The notes under the pieces are model-generated. The model had not been told where the DNA came from. It did not search any database and saw only the letters and a program-made list of their open reading frames with translations. The position numbers were made by a program, and so were the translations under genes. A stretch of 53,379 nucleotides of DNA from a virus, in the IMG/VR virus record IMGVR_UViG_3300046167_000321, positions 1-53,379 of that record. One strand, written 5' to 3'. The number at the start of each line of letters is the position of its first letter. Within the stretch, counting starts at the first letter, position 1. Below are positions 34,201-43,317 of the stretch, in pieces.

Positions 34201-35107
34201 TATCTACAGATGCTAATGTAGCTTGTCCTGCAGAAGAAATGGTAGTGAAGCTACCTGCCACTGCGGAGTTAGCACCAATAACAGCACCATCAATAGCACC
34301 ACCATCGATGTTCACTGAGTTCAGTGTTGCTAGACCCGTGGATTCAAGAGTGGTGAACTTACCTGTGCTGTGTGAGTTTGCACCTACTGTAGCGCCATCA
34401 ATAGAACCACCATTAATATCTGCCGTGGCTGCTGTTAAAGATGTTGTAGCACTCAGTGTGGTAAACGTACCCGCTGCCGCTACAGTTGTACCAATAGCAG
34501 CATTGTCGATTGCGCCAGAGGCTACATCAATGTTGCTGATAGTTGTTGTCGTGCCTACGTTAAATATGGCGTTAGCATTAACAGTAAGAATACCTCCGAG
34601 ATATGTTGTAGTGGCTACGTTTAAGCTACCATCAATATCCGCATTCCCGGAAAGGAACAAATCCTTCCAACGCTTTAAAGTATGTCCTAGATCTTTAGTA
34701 TTATTTGCATGAGGAGCAAAATCCCCACTTGAATTAATGAATCTGTTTTCTAACCAGACTGCAGCGCCAGCCGCATTGTACACACATACATAATAACGAT
34801 CATCTGGAACATTATACCAGACAGAACCAACAGCATATCCATCATTGATATCGTCACCTACAGAAGGATCAGAAGTTGCTGAATAGTTATTTTTACCACC
34901 AAGACCACCGTTTGCAGCAGGTAAAAACCCGCTTACCGAAGTAGCGAGGTCTATCTTAGGTCCGTTGCCTGTAGTACCATCATGAGCATGGCCTGTAGTG
35001 CCATTGAATGCATCTTGAAGTGTGTTGAATTCAGCATTGATTGGGGGGGCGGTAATGTTCTCACCGTTAATAATCGATGCTGCGGACTGTCTGGTATATC
35101 CAGCCAT
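31202..35107 (-). CDS. Large tail fibre protein
   Basis: This 1301-aa protein carries a short N-terminal virion-attachment module (SAASIINGENITAPPINAEFNTL) and then Ser/Thr/Ala/Gly-rich strand repeats. Units such as NGGAIDGATIGA and FTTxxxxGxATLxSVDI repeat at about residues 180-340, and TGAIAMSTNKITGVGDP / SGALAMGNNKITGLATP at about 460-540 resemble collar-fibre joints. A stretch near 560-590 is Ala/Ser/Asn coiled coil. The C-terminal 120 residues (SYVTDS end) form a beta-rich head domain (GGWTSRTGYATGRYTKVGRVVHIQV). It should bind the host surface. Confidence 0.8.
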   Translation of the reverse strand: MAGYTRQSAASIINGENITAPPINAEFNTLQDAFNGTTGHAHDGTTGNGPKIDLATSVSGFLPAANGGLGGKNNYSATSDPSVGDDINDGYAVGSVWYNVPDDRYYVCVYNAAGAAVWLENRFINSSGDFAPHANNTKDLGHTLKRWKDLFLSGNADIDGSLNVATTTYLGGILTVNANAIFNVGTTTTISNIDVASGAIDNAAIGTTVAAAGTFTTLSATTSLTAATADINGGSIDGATVGANSHSTGKFTTLESTGLATLNSVNIDGGAIDGAVIGANSAVAGSFTTISSAGQATLASVDINGGAIDGATIGATAASSGAFTTVTASGGITGALTGNVTGNTAGVHTGSVTGNVTGNLTGNVTAGSGTSTFTNVVVNGNLNMNAGTSATITNLTAPSADLDAATKKYVDDEISTLIGDAGAGLDTLGELADALNDDDAFSTTVTNSIATKLPKAGGTMTGAIAMSTNKITGVGDPTSAQDVATKVYTDTQRDTRVAKSGDTMSGALAMGNNKITGLATPTATTDATTKTYVDGLFQSTTAAATSASNAATSESNAATSATNASNSAASALTSKNAAATSLATFQNQYLGAQGSAPTADPDGSALDVGDLYFDTTAGAMKVYSANGWTNAGSSVNGTTNRYSYTATAGQTVFAATYDSGYVDVFLNGVKQLVGTDVTATSGTSVVFASGTTVNDIVEIVGYGTFVLSDHLTQTQSDARYVQVAGDTMTGNLSFGDNDKAIFGAGSDLQIYHDGSNSYVQDTAAGELILKSNGPSISFQKGDGTELFTVNTSGSSTLSYSGNAKLATTSTGVDITGGVTTNAYSYLNGLRISGADTGNTVYQQSGDLSISSASGSISLKPSGTNILHATNTGVGIGTGTSSPSSPLQIQSSNNQIRLVDSQNTSMYCVIETISDAGLSFNADVGGAAVSSRIQFNVDNSEKMRIDNDGNVIATSGSLNLVGTNTQIFASSNGDDIQFKFSGTKKASINNGGLISASDGSAVVPGFRFVDDPNTGMYRSASDTISFSTAGAERMRIRPDGAVRIYDSGQLGDTSGTPLILGNKNVSKQMEIGVNDSALTNPYITIIGRNSGNSTARLMSIGVQADSQYSYITDSSNSHDLRIYAGGNVVPSGNVVMGNGLGIDFSATSNGSSTEHSELLNDYEEGTFTYTLAGGTSGGWTSRTGYATGRYTKVGRVVHIQVRFEALNSGRNSPQGNLQITGFPFATSNHPSSGNGSFQVPVLLRGDSASNVASHFMSFGHQSTTGTFFQQTTGSTTISAVDSNADTTGAIEGTVSFSYVTDS

Positions 35108-36948
35108 TATCGTCTCCCTGATTGCGTGTATTCGATAACTAGACCCTGAATTGAGTAGGGATCAAAATCACCGATAGTCACGTATGTAGCTCTGACCGAG
35201 AAGCCACTGCCTTCTACTGCCGTGCTTATGATTGGTTTGTCGGAGCCACCGTATAAAATGCCCGAGGCTGCGTATGTAACATTTTGGCCCCGGTACTGAA
35301 CCGGACGCCCTTCAATTTCTTCCACGTAGTTTGCTGGGTTGAATGTATCTGCAGCAAACCAATCGTAGGTTAGACCTAAGTTAATGGTCATAGGACCCTC
35401 GGCCCTCACGAATGTGTTTATTCGTCTAATGTGTTTTCTTACTTCGGTATCACCAAAGTCAAAGAATGGTGTTGAATACACCGCTACAATGTCTGATCCA
35501 TCGAAGTTAGTACCACGTTCTTGCTGGTACACTTTGCCATTGTAATCGCCGTGAAGGACTACCTCAGACCCGTTTATAAAGTCAGAGGTAGCACAGTTTG
35601 CTCTCATGCCGAGCATTTCACCAAACTCCCAGCCTAATTGCTGGTCCGCTGTTCTAAGTCCACCGATAATCCCGAATGCTTCAGAGACAGTGGATTCATC
35701 TCCGCTCACTAAATACCTTAATTGTGATTTAGTACGGACAACAACACCTACTAGATCGTCCAAGTCGTAATTATCACCAAGTGTTGATAGAAGCGTTTGT
35801 ACCGCTTTGGAGATTGTTTCGATCTCCACATCACCCACACGGGAAGTTCCAGCCACAGGACGAACACCATCAGGTGCTAGAAATGCAAGATCACCTCCAA
35901 TTTCAACAACGGAGTCCCGGGCAACACATCCCATGTTAGCCGTGACAGGTTCCAATATAAAAATAAGATCAGATTCTTCTACGGCCTTTTTGATTTGGTT
36001 TCGGCCAAAGATAAACAAGTCTTTTCGGAAAGGGGCAAGTTGTACTACATCAAAGCCTACACGAAGTATGCTTGAGTTTGTGGCAGGGTCAAAGTTTAAA
36101 TCGTTTCGTGTATCAGAGAAAGCTACAGCATCTTGGCTGACCTGATCTCCACCTAGAAACAAGTAACCCTCAAAGGCATTTACCAATTCAGGTCTTGCTG
36201 GGACATTAGAGCCACCCGGAGATCCTGATGCGCCTGTGTTGGTAGGACTTAAATACGTCCATGTAATTCCGTTGAATACTACAGCGTTGTTAATTCCATC
36301 TACTAGACATATTTTACCGCCACCACCGAAGTTGTACTTAGCTGACCGGATTCTTTTGATCTCTCGGTCTGCTGTAGGTGTGGCGGTGTTATGAATAAGT
36401 CCAGTTGTATACTTGGACCATGAACCTGCTGTAGTTCCTCGGTAAAATGAATATTGTTGGTTATCTATTGTAACCACATTATTCTGAACTGGGGCAGTAG
36501 AAAATGATACTGTGTTTCCTACTATATTGTAAGCAGAAGATGGTTGAACATTACCGTTTACTCGGACCACTACATTGGTTGGGTTTGTTATAGTCAAAGT
36601 GCGGCTGTTATCATCCGCTCCAGTGTAATTACTTTGTGCTGAAGAGGTGACAGTGAACTTATATACACGATCCTTACGTGCAGCGATTACCTCTGATGCA
36701 GATGTGTTTTCGTTGAAGAATATCTCAAGTCCTAATATTGGACCTTCGGCATCATTGCCACCTACTTCTACGTTTTGACCATAGTTAGTAAATCCATCAA
36801 TCCTACGGTAACCACCAAACAAACTTGGCTCGTAGTTTACCAGACGTGTAGCAACACCCGGCGACTCTTCACTAAGCTGTAAATGGTTTTGGGTAGCGTT
36901 TAAGCCACCCACTGATAATACTTTGTATGATTGAATATTATCTGGCAT
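35107..36948 (-). CDS. Tail tube/stabilisation protein, T7 gp12 or P22 gp10 position
   Basis: A 613-aa protein opening with VGGLNATQNHLQLSEESPGVATRLVNYEPSLFGGYRRIDGF, the pattern of head-tail plug proteins that start GGLN..., with RR in the first 50 residues. The middle is beta-rich and contains YLFLGGDQVSQDAVAFSD, common in tail-nozzle beta propellers. Assigned as nozzle (tail tubular protein B) by position after the gp11-like gene; it overlaps the gene upstream by 1 bp. Confidence 0.6.
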   Translation of the reverse strand: MPDNIQSYKVLSVGGLNATQNHLQLSEESPGVATRLVNYEPSLFGGYRRIDGFTNYGQNVEVGGNDAEGPILGLEIFFNENTSASEVIAARKDRVYKFTVTSSAQSNYTGADDNSRTLTITNPTNVVVRVNGNVQPSSAYNIVGNTVSFSTAPVQNNVVTIDNQQYSFYRGTTAGSWSKYTTGLIHNTATPTADREIKRIRSAKYNFGGGGKICLVDGINNAVVFNGITWTYLSPTNTGASGSPGGSNVPARPELVNAFEGYLFLGGDQVSQDAVAFSDTRNDLNFDPATNSSILRVGFDVVQLAPFRKDLFIFGRNQIKKAVEESDLIFILEPVTANMGCVARDSVVEIGGDLAFLAPDGVRPVAGTSRVGDVEIETISKAVQTLLSTLGDNYDLDDLVGVVVRTKSQLRYLVSGDESTVSEAFGIIGGLRTADQQLGWEFGEMLGMRANCATSDFINGSEVVLHGDYNGKVYQQERGTNFDGSDIVAVYSTPFFDFGDTEVRKHIRRINTFVRAEGPMTINLGLTYDWFAADTFNPANYVEEIEGRPVQYRGQNVTYAASGILYGGSDKPIISTAVEGSGFSVRATYVTIGDFDPYSIQGLVIEYTQSGRR

Positions 36949-37637
36949 TAAAAGTTGACCCTCGTATCAAGCACATTTTGGTACTTGTTTATCAAGACGG
37001 TCTGCATCTCTTTAATGCCGAGCATATATTGGGCCATAGCAACATTAGCTGCTTCTGTGTTATCACGGAACATATACATATGGTACATGCCACCATCGAT
37101 AATAACGTGATCGTAAATCGTAGGAACTCGGGTTTCATCCGTGGTTGCCTGTAGATTTGAATGAGTGATGAAATATCTGAATTTTATTGTGTAGGCTTTG
37201 TCGGGAGAAGGCGTTACGCCATACCCGTTACCATGACTTGGGAATACATAATCTGGAATGGACACGCCACTTGACCCTGCATCTTGGTCTGCGGATCTAA
37301 AACTTCTGTAGTAATGATCACGCTCGATAAACTGTAATGCTTTAGTGTTAGTTCCTACAGCAGCATCCTTTTGGATCTGGAAGGAATTCCACTCTGCGCT
37401 TTTAAAGAAGTCTGGCCAGCTATATTCCTCAACGCCCTGAATAAGCACTTGTGTGTTTTCAGCAGCGTTAAATGGCCACTCAAATTCTGCTGAGTTAATT
37501 TTGGCAATAGATGCCCTGATAGCATCCTTGGCCAATGCCTGTACTCCACGGGCACCTACAAAGTCTGCTTCCGCCAGCTCAACTTCATTGAGTCTGCGGA
37601 GTAAGGTATTCGTCAGGTTGATAAATGTAGTAGGCAT
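36948..37637 (-). CDS. Head-to-tail adaptor/tail tubular protein A-like
   Basis: A 229-aa protein: FINLTNTLLRRLNEVELAEADF, then AENTQVLIQGVEEYSWPDFFKSAEWNSF and an end of MAQYMLGIKEMQTVLINKYQNV. It is of the size and position of T7 gp11 (tail tubular A) and follows the capsid gene. The C-terminal part is a helical ring-forming domain as in adaptor proteins. Confidence 0.65.
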   Translation of the reverse strand: MPTTFINLTNTLLRRLNEVELAEADFVGARGVQALAKDAIRASIAKINSAEFEWPFNAAENTQVLIQGVEEYSWPDFFKSAEWNSFQIQKDAAVGTNTKALQFIERDHYYRSFRSADQDAGSSGVSIPDYVFPSHGNGYGVTPSPDKAYTIKFRYFITHSNLQATTDETRVPTIYDHVIIDGGMYHMYMFRDNTEAANVAMAQYMLGIKEMQTVLINKYQNVLDTRVNF

Positions 37638-37691
37638 ATGTAACCCTAATCAAAGTTTATGGGGGACCGTTAAGCCCCCCACAATATCTAG

Positions 37692-38756
37692 TTATGCAGC
37701 GTTATATACTGCGGTCATGATAGCTTCAGGGCGCAATATCTTGCGACCATATAATTGCATGCCCCTGACCTGATCACTAAATGTAGTTGGTGAACGGAAT
37801 GTTTCCGTTTTTGCCAACTGCTGTGCAGATGCGATAGATGAGTCATGTCCAGCAACAATCACGCCGAAGTTCGTTTCAGAACCCGCTGCCGCATTTGTGT
37901 CTGGTCCAGTGCCCAAGTAAGGCAAGTTGTTGGATTTGTAGACACGCAGACCACGGAGTACACCGCTGCCCATGCGACCATTCCGCAACTCATCTCCGCC
38001 ACCGAAGTCAGCGTTAATGAATTTGGAATCTTCGTCCATCAACATTTCTACAAACACAGGATCTACTACAACCCAGCGACCATCTTGGTCTACGTTTGCT
38101 TGATCCATCTTACGTGCGATACGGTTCAACAACGCCAAAGGTGAAGTGATAGCGCCAGCGCCACCTCCTGCTGCCATTGGAATTGATGTAACTTCACCAA
38201 CATTACCTAAATCAGATCCACCAAATTCTGTAATATTCAGTGAGTTTGCTGCAAGCAATTCATCATTACCTGCGCCTGAGTTGGCTTTAGTGCCGTTAGT
38301 ATCACCGGAAGCTGAACGCCGTGCCCATGATCCTGCGCCACCTTTCCAGCCTGACAAGTAACCCAATACTTCTGAGTCAAATGTATCAGCTAGACGATAA
38401 GCTGCACGGTCTGTTGCCAGATCCATGAAGTTAACGTGGCTGTGTGCCGCTTCGATATCATCGATTGCAAACTGGAAGTAGTTCGCTTGATCGACAACCA
38501 TTGTGAAGTCGGCGTCTGCGAGATCTTGAGTAGCCAGAGTTGTACCACGCTCATATGTTGAGACTGTGATTTCAGGCTCCTTAATAATTCTCACACTGTC
38601 GCCAAATTGGCTGATCTCACCTGTGTAATCAGTATTAGTGATGTCTTCACAGACGGAAGTTTTGCGGAATTCCTTCATCACTTTTTGACTGTAAATTACA
38701 GGTGAGAAGTTTCCGTTTGGTAGGTTGGTATACCCACTTGCTTTTGCGAATGCCAT
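37692..38756 (-). CDS. Major capsid protein
   Basis: A 354-aa HK97-fold-like capsid protein: an N-terminal region SPVIYSQKVMKEFRKTSVCED, IIKEPEITVSTYERGTTLATQDL, then FQFAIDDIEAAHSHVNFMDLAT, and a C-terminal ALINxxR-like region with RVYKSNNLPY. It sits directly after the scaffold gene, has a dedicated strong promoter with a structured 205-nt leader, and lies in the order scaffold - capsid - tail tube of T7-like phages. Ribosome binding site AAGGAG precedes ATG 38756. Confidence 0.88.
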   Translation of the reverse strand: MAFAKASGYTNLPNGNFSPVIYSQKVMKEFRKTSVCEDITNTDYTGEISQFGDSVRIIKEPEITVSTYERGTTLATQDLADADFTMVVDQANYFQFAIDDIEAAHSHVNFMDLATDRAAYRLADTFDSEVLGYLSGWKGGAGSWARRSASGDTNGTKANSGAGNDELLAANSLNITEFGGSDLGNVGEVTSIPMAAGGGAGAITSPLALLNRIARKMDQANVDQDGRWVVVDPVFVEMLMDEDSKFINADFGGGDELRNGRMGSGVLRGLRVYKSNNLPYLGTGPDTNAAAGSETNFGVIVAGHDSSIASAQQLAKTETFRSPTTFSDQVRGMQLYGRKILRPEAIMTAVYNAA

Positions 38757-38909
38757 TGTATTTCTCCTTGTGAAATGGCGGCCCCGAGGGGCTGGTCAGA
38801 TCAGAAGAGAGCTATTAAGTGGCAGTAAGGTACCGAGGGTGCGTATACACTGCCGTATATACGGGCCTCACCTAACTGGTGGACTAATCGTCTATATTCT
38901 TCTGGGGGG

Positions 38910-38961
38910 ATCAAACAAACTAAGTAGCTTCTAGGAAGGGTCAGTTTGTGTTTTGTTTGAT
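38910..38961 (-). promoter_or_regulatory. 5'-terminal stem in the capsid mRNA leader
   Basis: Minus-strand ATCAAACAAA (38961-38952) is perfectly complementary to TTTGTTTGAT (38919-38910), with a 32-base loop. The 5' arm begins at the transcription start predicted from the promoter at 38968-39004, so the capsid mRNA would start with a ten-pair stem. Confidence 0.55.
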
Positions 38962-38967
38962 GCTTCT

Positions 38968-39004
38968 GTTATACCATCATTAAGTGCTTTTTGCAACACT
39001 TAGG
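38968..39004 (-). promoter_or_regulatory. Strong capsid promoter with TTAAGTGT-type box
   Basis: Minus-strand CTAAGTGT overlaps -35 TTGCAA (38996-38991), 17-bp spacer containing GCACTTAA, then -10 TATAAC (38973-38968). Aligned with the 10025-10060 promoter it agrees at the box, at TTGC, at CACYTAA in the spacer with the same six-base distance to the -10, and at TATAAC. Confidence 0.75.
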
Positions 39005-39007
39005 TGG

Positions 39008-39781
39008 TTAACGTGCGGCACCAGACATATCGTATTCGAACTCGCCACGCTTGATTGATTCAAGAATAGCGTCTTCATTCTTCTCGAACTCTGCTGATGA
39101 CATTGCATCAACTTGGCTTTCTTTAAATCTTGCCCGAGTTCCGCTGTTAGGTGCTGCAGACGAGGAACGTCCTACTGATGCTGCTGCACTCTTATTAACA
39201 CCCTTCTTGCCGAGATCTGCTTTGAATAGATCAATAGCACGAGCTGCTGCATGAGGGTCATTAACATTCTTATATAATGCATCCTGAATATACTTAGGCT
39301 GTACTTTAGCCCACTTATGGAATGCTGGGTTAGCTCGAATCTTATCGAAGTCAGGATGTGCCTGACGCAATAGTGTTTCTGCTTTACCTCGGGTGATTTC
39401 GCTTTCCAACTTTTTCAAGTTTTCCATCTTCTTTTCACCCATCGCCAGAGCCTCTAATGAACGCTTCTGTGCGATTGTATCGATGATGTTTGCCACATCA
39501 GGATACTTGCGTACCCACTCCGCTACTTCTTTCTGTGAAGTTGGGAATCGAATCTGTTGTTTAGTTGCTGCAGCAAGCTGTTGCTTCATCTGCTGAACTT
39601 CACGATCTTTCTCGGACATCTGCATTTGAGTATGCCGCCGTAGATCTCCATATCGTTTCTGCCAGCTTTCATCGTCGCCTGATACAGATTGAGGAGAAGG
39701 CTGTTGTTCTGCCATCTCTTCTGAATACGGTTTTTCTTCTGCGCCGAGTTCTTCTCGGTACGCACCTTGATATTTAGCCAT
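39008..39781 (-). CDS. Scaffolding protein
   Basis: A 257-aa highly charged helical protein with a Gln/Lys coiled coil (SEKDREVQQMKQQLAAATKQQ) at about residues 55-80 and a basic C-terminus (RGEFEYDMSGAAR). It lies immediately upstream of the capsid gene, the standard scaffold location in podoviruses, and has no enzymatic motif. It should direct procapsid assembly and be lost on maturation. Confidence 0.75.
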   Translation of the reverse strand: MAKYQGAYREELGAEEKPYSEEMAEQQPSPQSVSGDDESWQKRYGDLRRHTQMQMSEKDREVQQMKQQLAAATKQQIRFPTSQKEVAEWVRKYPDVANIIDTIAQKRSLEALAMGEKKMENLKKLESEITRGKAETLLRQAHPDFDKIRANPAFHKWAKVQPKYIQDALYKNVNDPHAAARAIDLFKADLGKKGVNKSAAASVGRSSSAAPNSGTRARFKESQVDAMSSAEFEKNEDAILESIKRGEFEYDMSGAAR

Positions 39782-39857
39782 TTCTGGGTTCCTTCTGGGG
39801 GCCGAAAGTAGCCGAGTCTAGCTCGGGGTTTGCGGGTAGCCCTTCCCACGCAAAGGG

Positions 39858-42800
39858 TTATCGGATGAAGGCAACTTTCGGCGTAGACTTAAATGCGTAG
39901 CTAACCGTTGTAGCTTCCTCATCTTCGTCTTCGTCTAAGACTTCTTCTTCCGTGTCCACCGTAGCAACTTCTACATCATTGCCTTCCGGTGTCTCATATT
40001 CTTCTTCCCCTTGTTCTTCCTCTTCCTCATACTCTTCACCAGTGCCTTCGGTGTCGTGTAACTGCCCCATCATATCCATAGACATTAGGCCAGATTTAGC
40101 TTCAACCATCATATCCTGAATGTGCTTTAGTCCATGCCAGCGCACTACATCTGCAGGTAACACATATTCACCTTCAGACAGTAAGGCTGAGATATCATCT
40201 GATACTTCTTCAGGTAGTGAACCTACTGGAACAGGATTTCCTGTCTCCTCTTCGGTGTCATAATATGACCCGGGCATCATACCTTCTTCGTATGACTCAG
40301 ACATCATACCTTCGCCGCCACATGATCCATCACAGTCGCCTTCACAGCCGCAAGGCATTCCACCGTGATATGCTTTCATAGGTTCGTCATCTTTAATTGC
40401 TTTTTGCACGGCCTCGCCCCTCGCTTGTTCGTAACTGCTAAGTTTACCATCGTTGTTTAAATCTGCTTTAGCCCTATCCAGACGAAACTTTTCGTCAGCC
40501 ATAGATTGGCCTTCTATGGACATGATGCCCTTCTCACTCTCGGAATTATCTAGGAACCCACCACGAGCAAGTTGTGGTTGATCTTCTCCGTCACTCATAA
40601 GCCCAGCGCCTGTGGCTGCACCAAATAAGGACAGAACTGGTATTTCCTTGTTTAAGAGCTTTTTAAACACGCTCTCCTTGCTCTCATTCATAGCCTGTGC
40701 AGTTACGTCAATGCGCTCATCGAGTAGACGGGCTACAGACTTCAGCTCTGAGGCTAGTCCTGTACTGTCTCCAGATCCAAACCAACCCATAGATTGTGCT
40801 TCAGCAGGAGATACACCTAGCTTCTCAGCAGTTAGGCGGTAGATGTCTGAGAATACTGCATACTCTACCTGTTTACTCTGCCCTTTGGTTGTCTGGGATT
40901 TTATTGAGTCATCAATCATAGTTGCAGGATTTAATGATAGAGGATCAGCTTTATACTGATCTCTATACTTTGCTTTAATAAAATCAATCGGAATGCTTCC
41001 CGGTTCAATCTCATTCATTGCGTCTAAAGCCCCACGCACAGCATGAGTATCAACCGTGACACCATCTAAGTTACCGTACACATTTTCAGCAAACGTAGCG
41101 GGTTTAGGGTTGGTATCTGGGTTTATTCCACCAGCATCCACATCCTCTTTTAACTTTCTGTGAATACCATCTGAAACTAATGGCTTAACTACACCATCCT
41201 TTTCAACGAGATCGCCCTTGCGGCCAATCATCATGGGGTATCCCCGCTCATTGATGCCTGTACCGCCGGGGCCTACAATGTCATCTAAATCTAGTCCTAG
41301 CTGACGCTTGGTCATTACCAAGGTAGCATTGCGGATGTTCTGTGCAGTTTCTGTACGTGGGCTAGTTGCAGCGTAAGCCTCTGCAAACTCCTTCATCCAA
41401 TCGTATATTTCTTCCTTCTTGAAACCCATAGACATGGCTTTGTCTACAATCGGACCTGTGTGGTAAAAGTATTGTGCCTCAGTCCCTAACCAAGGCCTCA
41501 TACGCTCTGCTAGGCGGTCTGCTATCTTGTCCATAGCCTCGCTTACTGGGCGTCCACGATCATTTCCGGGTAAAGGTTTGTTAGTACCAGCATCCTGTCG
41601 GGGTACATATGTTTGTTTTTGGTCAGGAAGCGTTTTAGTGTAACTTTCGGGGGACAAATCAAACAACGGATTCTCACCACTAGGCTGAATACGGTCTGCT
41701 GTAGATAAATCCATCTGAGCCGCACGAATATCTAATACGGCCTGTGCAGCAGAAGAATCGGTTTGAGGTGTGTCAGATTGTGAGTATGGGACACGAGGCA
41801 TATCAGAACCAAACTTACCCGCAGCCGAGTTTATTGCCTCTACCTCTGCATCGTCTAATACACGATTAACTTTTATGTTTCCGCTAATTAACCATTCCCC
41901 GGTCATATTGGGGTTAGTCTTATATCTGTAGTACCCGCCAAAAGGTATTTCATCAGTAATATGTGCGGTCTTAGCTTCAGGCTGACCGTTCTTCATAATA
42001 CGAGCGTTAGCATCAGCCTTCTTCTGCCAATCCACACCCGCTGGCATCTCTACTTCAGCCCATACAGTATCCTCTGCACGTAAACGCTCAAAGTATTCTA
42101 CTTCGCCAGTTTTGCTGTTTTTCTTACTAAAGATATTGTTAGCACCATCAGCTTCGAGTTTCTTAGCTTGTTCTGCTGTAATCTTATGAGTAGGCCCAAT
42201 ATGTGTAGCAATAGGAAGATCCCCTGCATGCCAGCCCGGACGGAATGCCAAGTCACCAATAGAGGATTTAACTTTACCTGTTTTAGCGTTTAAATCACCC
42301 GCAACAGCTTCAATCCAGTTTCCCGGTTTAATTCCTGTCTTTGCATCTACATACAAAGGAAACAACTCTCCGGGGCGGTTAGGATCTATACGAAATAACT
42401 TATATGCAGTTACCGTATTGTTGTAATTCATGTTGGTTGTTTTAGGGGTAAGGGTAAGCTCTTCAGTTAGCGTATCCACAGCTTCATCTGTGGCATCGTC
42501 TACTGTATTAGGCTTTAGCCTCAGATTGCCACCACTCATACCCACAGTGTTAGGGTCTACTTCTATTCGTTTAGCTAACTCGTATAAGCTACCTGCACCC
42601 GCTTTAAGTGGTTTTATAACTGCCTTTGTAAGTGGAATTGCTTCTGCAACATTGAGAATACCCTCACCTACTGCAAGTCCCATCCCAAGTTTGTCATCGT
42701 TTCCTTTGGCAATCCTGAAGTCTCGCTTCGCTTCCTGCGTTCCGAATCCAGCACCAGCAGGAGTGAAATCTAGTAGACCTATACCACCATTATCCCATGA

Positions 42801-43316
42801 CGCATTTTCGTTTCCGGTAAACTTTTCGGCTAACTTATTAGCGTTGTAGTTCTCAACACCGAATGTATCCTGAAAGAAATCAGATATCGCATACTTGGTT
42901 TTTTCTCGCCATGTCGGAATGTAGTTAGATAGCTCTGCTGTGTTCTCATCTTCAGGAAATGGTAATCCACTATCCCTAGACCAGTAGCTTTCGTCCAAAA
43001 GAGATGCATTGAACATATTGTCACTACGCCACTGAGCGTATTTGTCAGCTTCTTCAGTCGATTCAAATACAGGTAACTTCTCGCCTGAGTATGGATCTAC
43101 ATTACCGTTGTTCTTGTACCAATCAGTTAGGTATTCCCGATCATAGGGATCTCCTGTTTCTGGATTAATGGTAGGCATAACCATGAAACCTTCGCCCAGA
43201 GGTATTGTTTCAGTAACCTCTGAATAACTTTCGCCTGTCTCATCGTCAGTAAATACAGGTTTACCAAATACGGTAATGCCCTGTTCAACTAAGTAAGGAT
43301 TATCCTCAACTGCCAT
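39858..43316 (-). CDS. Large multidomain 'polyvalent' virion-locus protein
   Basis: A 1152-aa protein between portal and scaffold, where T7 has none. Visible parts in order: an N-terminal module (1-110) with repeated ETGE(S/P) turns; a linker with LDFTPAGAGFGTQEAK; a region at about 295-500 with TVTAYKLFR, LAFRPGWHAGDLPIATHIG and TVWAEVEMPAGVDWQ, which I recall from large mobile-element polyvalent proteins; a domain at about 600-890 of DUF7178 type (HTGPIVDKAMSMGFKKEEI, AYAATSPRTETAQNIRNA, VTVDTHAVRGALDAMN); an EF-hand-like loop DLNNDGKLSSYE near 975; a Cys cluster (CGCEGDCDGSCGG) near 1000; LSEGEYVLPADVVRWHG; and a very acidic tail. It may be injected or act in capsid assembly; the exact role is unknown. 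Confidence 0.6.
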   Translation of the reverse strand: MAVEDNPYLVEQGITVFGKPVFTDDETGESYSEVTETIPLGEGFMVMPTINPETGDPYDREYLTDWYKNNGNVDPYSGEKLPVFESTEEADKYAQWRSDNMFNASLLDESYWSRDSGLPFPEDENTAELSNYIPTWREKTKYAISDFFQDTFGVENYNANKLAEKFTGNENASWDNGGIGLLDFTPAGAGFGTQEAKRDFRIAKGNDDKLGMGLAVGEGILNVAEAIPLTKAVIKPLKAGAGSLYELAKRIEVDPNTVGMSGGNLRLKPNTVDDATDEAVDTLTEELTLTPKTTNMNYNNTVTAYKLFRIDPNRPGELFPLYVDAKTGIKPGNWIEAVAGDLNAKTGKVKSSIGDLAFRPGWHAGDLPIATHIGPTHKITAEQAKKLEADGANNIFSKKNSKTGEVEYFERLRAEDTVWAEVEMPAGVDWQKKADANARIMKNGQPEAKTAHITDEIPFGGYYRYKTNPNMTGEWLISGNIKVNRVLDDAEVEAINSAAGKFGSDMPRVPYSQSDTPQTDSSAAQAVLDIRAAQMDLSTADRIQPSGENPLFDLSPESYTKTLPDQKQTYVPRQDAGTNKPLPGNDRGRPVSEAMDKIADRLAERMRPWLGTEAQYFYHTGPIVDKAMSMGFKKEEIYDWMKEFAEAYAATSPRTETAQNIRNATLVMTKRQLGLDLDDIVGPGGTGINERGYPMMIGRKGDLVEKDGVVKPLVSDGIHRKLKEDVDAGGINPDTNPKPATFAENVYGNLDGVTVDTHAVRGALDAMNEIEPGSIPIDFIKAKYRDQYKADPLSLNPATMIDDSIKSQTTKGQSKQVEYAVFSDIYRLTAEKLGVSPAEAQSMGWFGSGDSTGLASELKSVARLLDERIDVTAQAMNESKESVFKKLLNKEIPVLSLFGAATGAGLMSDGEDQPQLARGGFLDNSESEKGIMSIEGQSMADEKFRLDRAKADLNNDGKLSSYEQARGEAVQKAIKDDEPMKAYHGGMPCGCEGDCDGSCGGEGMMSESYEEGMMPGSYYDTEEETGNPVPVGSLPEEVSDDISALLSEGEYVLPADVVRWHGLKHIQDMMVEAKSGLMSMDMMGQLHDTEGTGEEYEEEEEQGEEEYETPEGNDVEVATVDTEEEVLDEDEDEEATTVSYAFKSTPKVAFIR

Positions 43317-43317
43317 A

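Noticed and set aside
31202-35107. The Gly/Ala/Thr repeats of the large fibre as a DNA-level tandem repeat or recombination site.
   Set aside because: The repeat is at protein level with divergent codons; no long identical DNA unit is visible.
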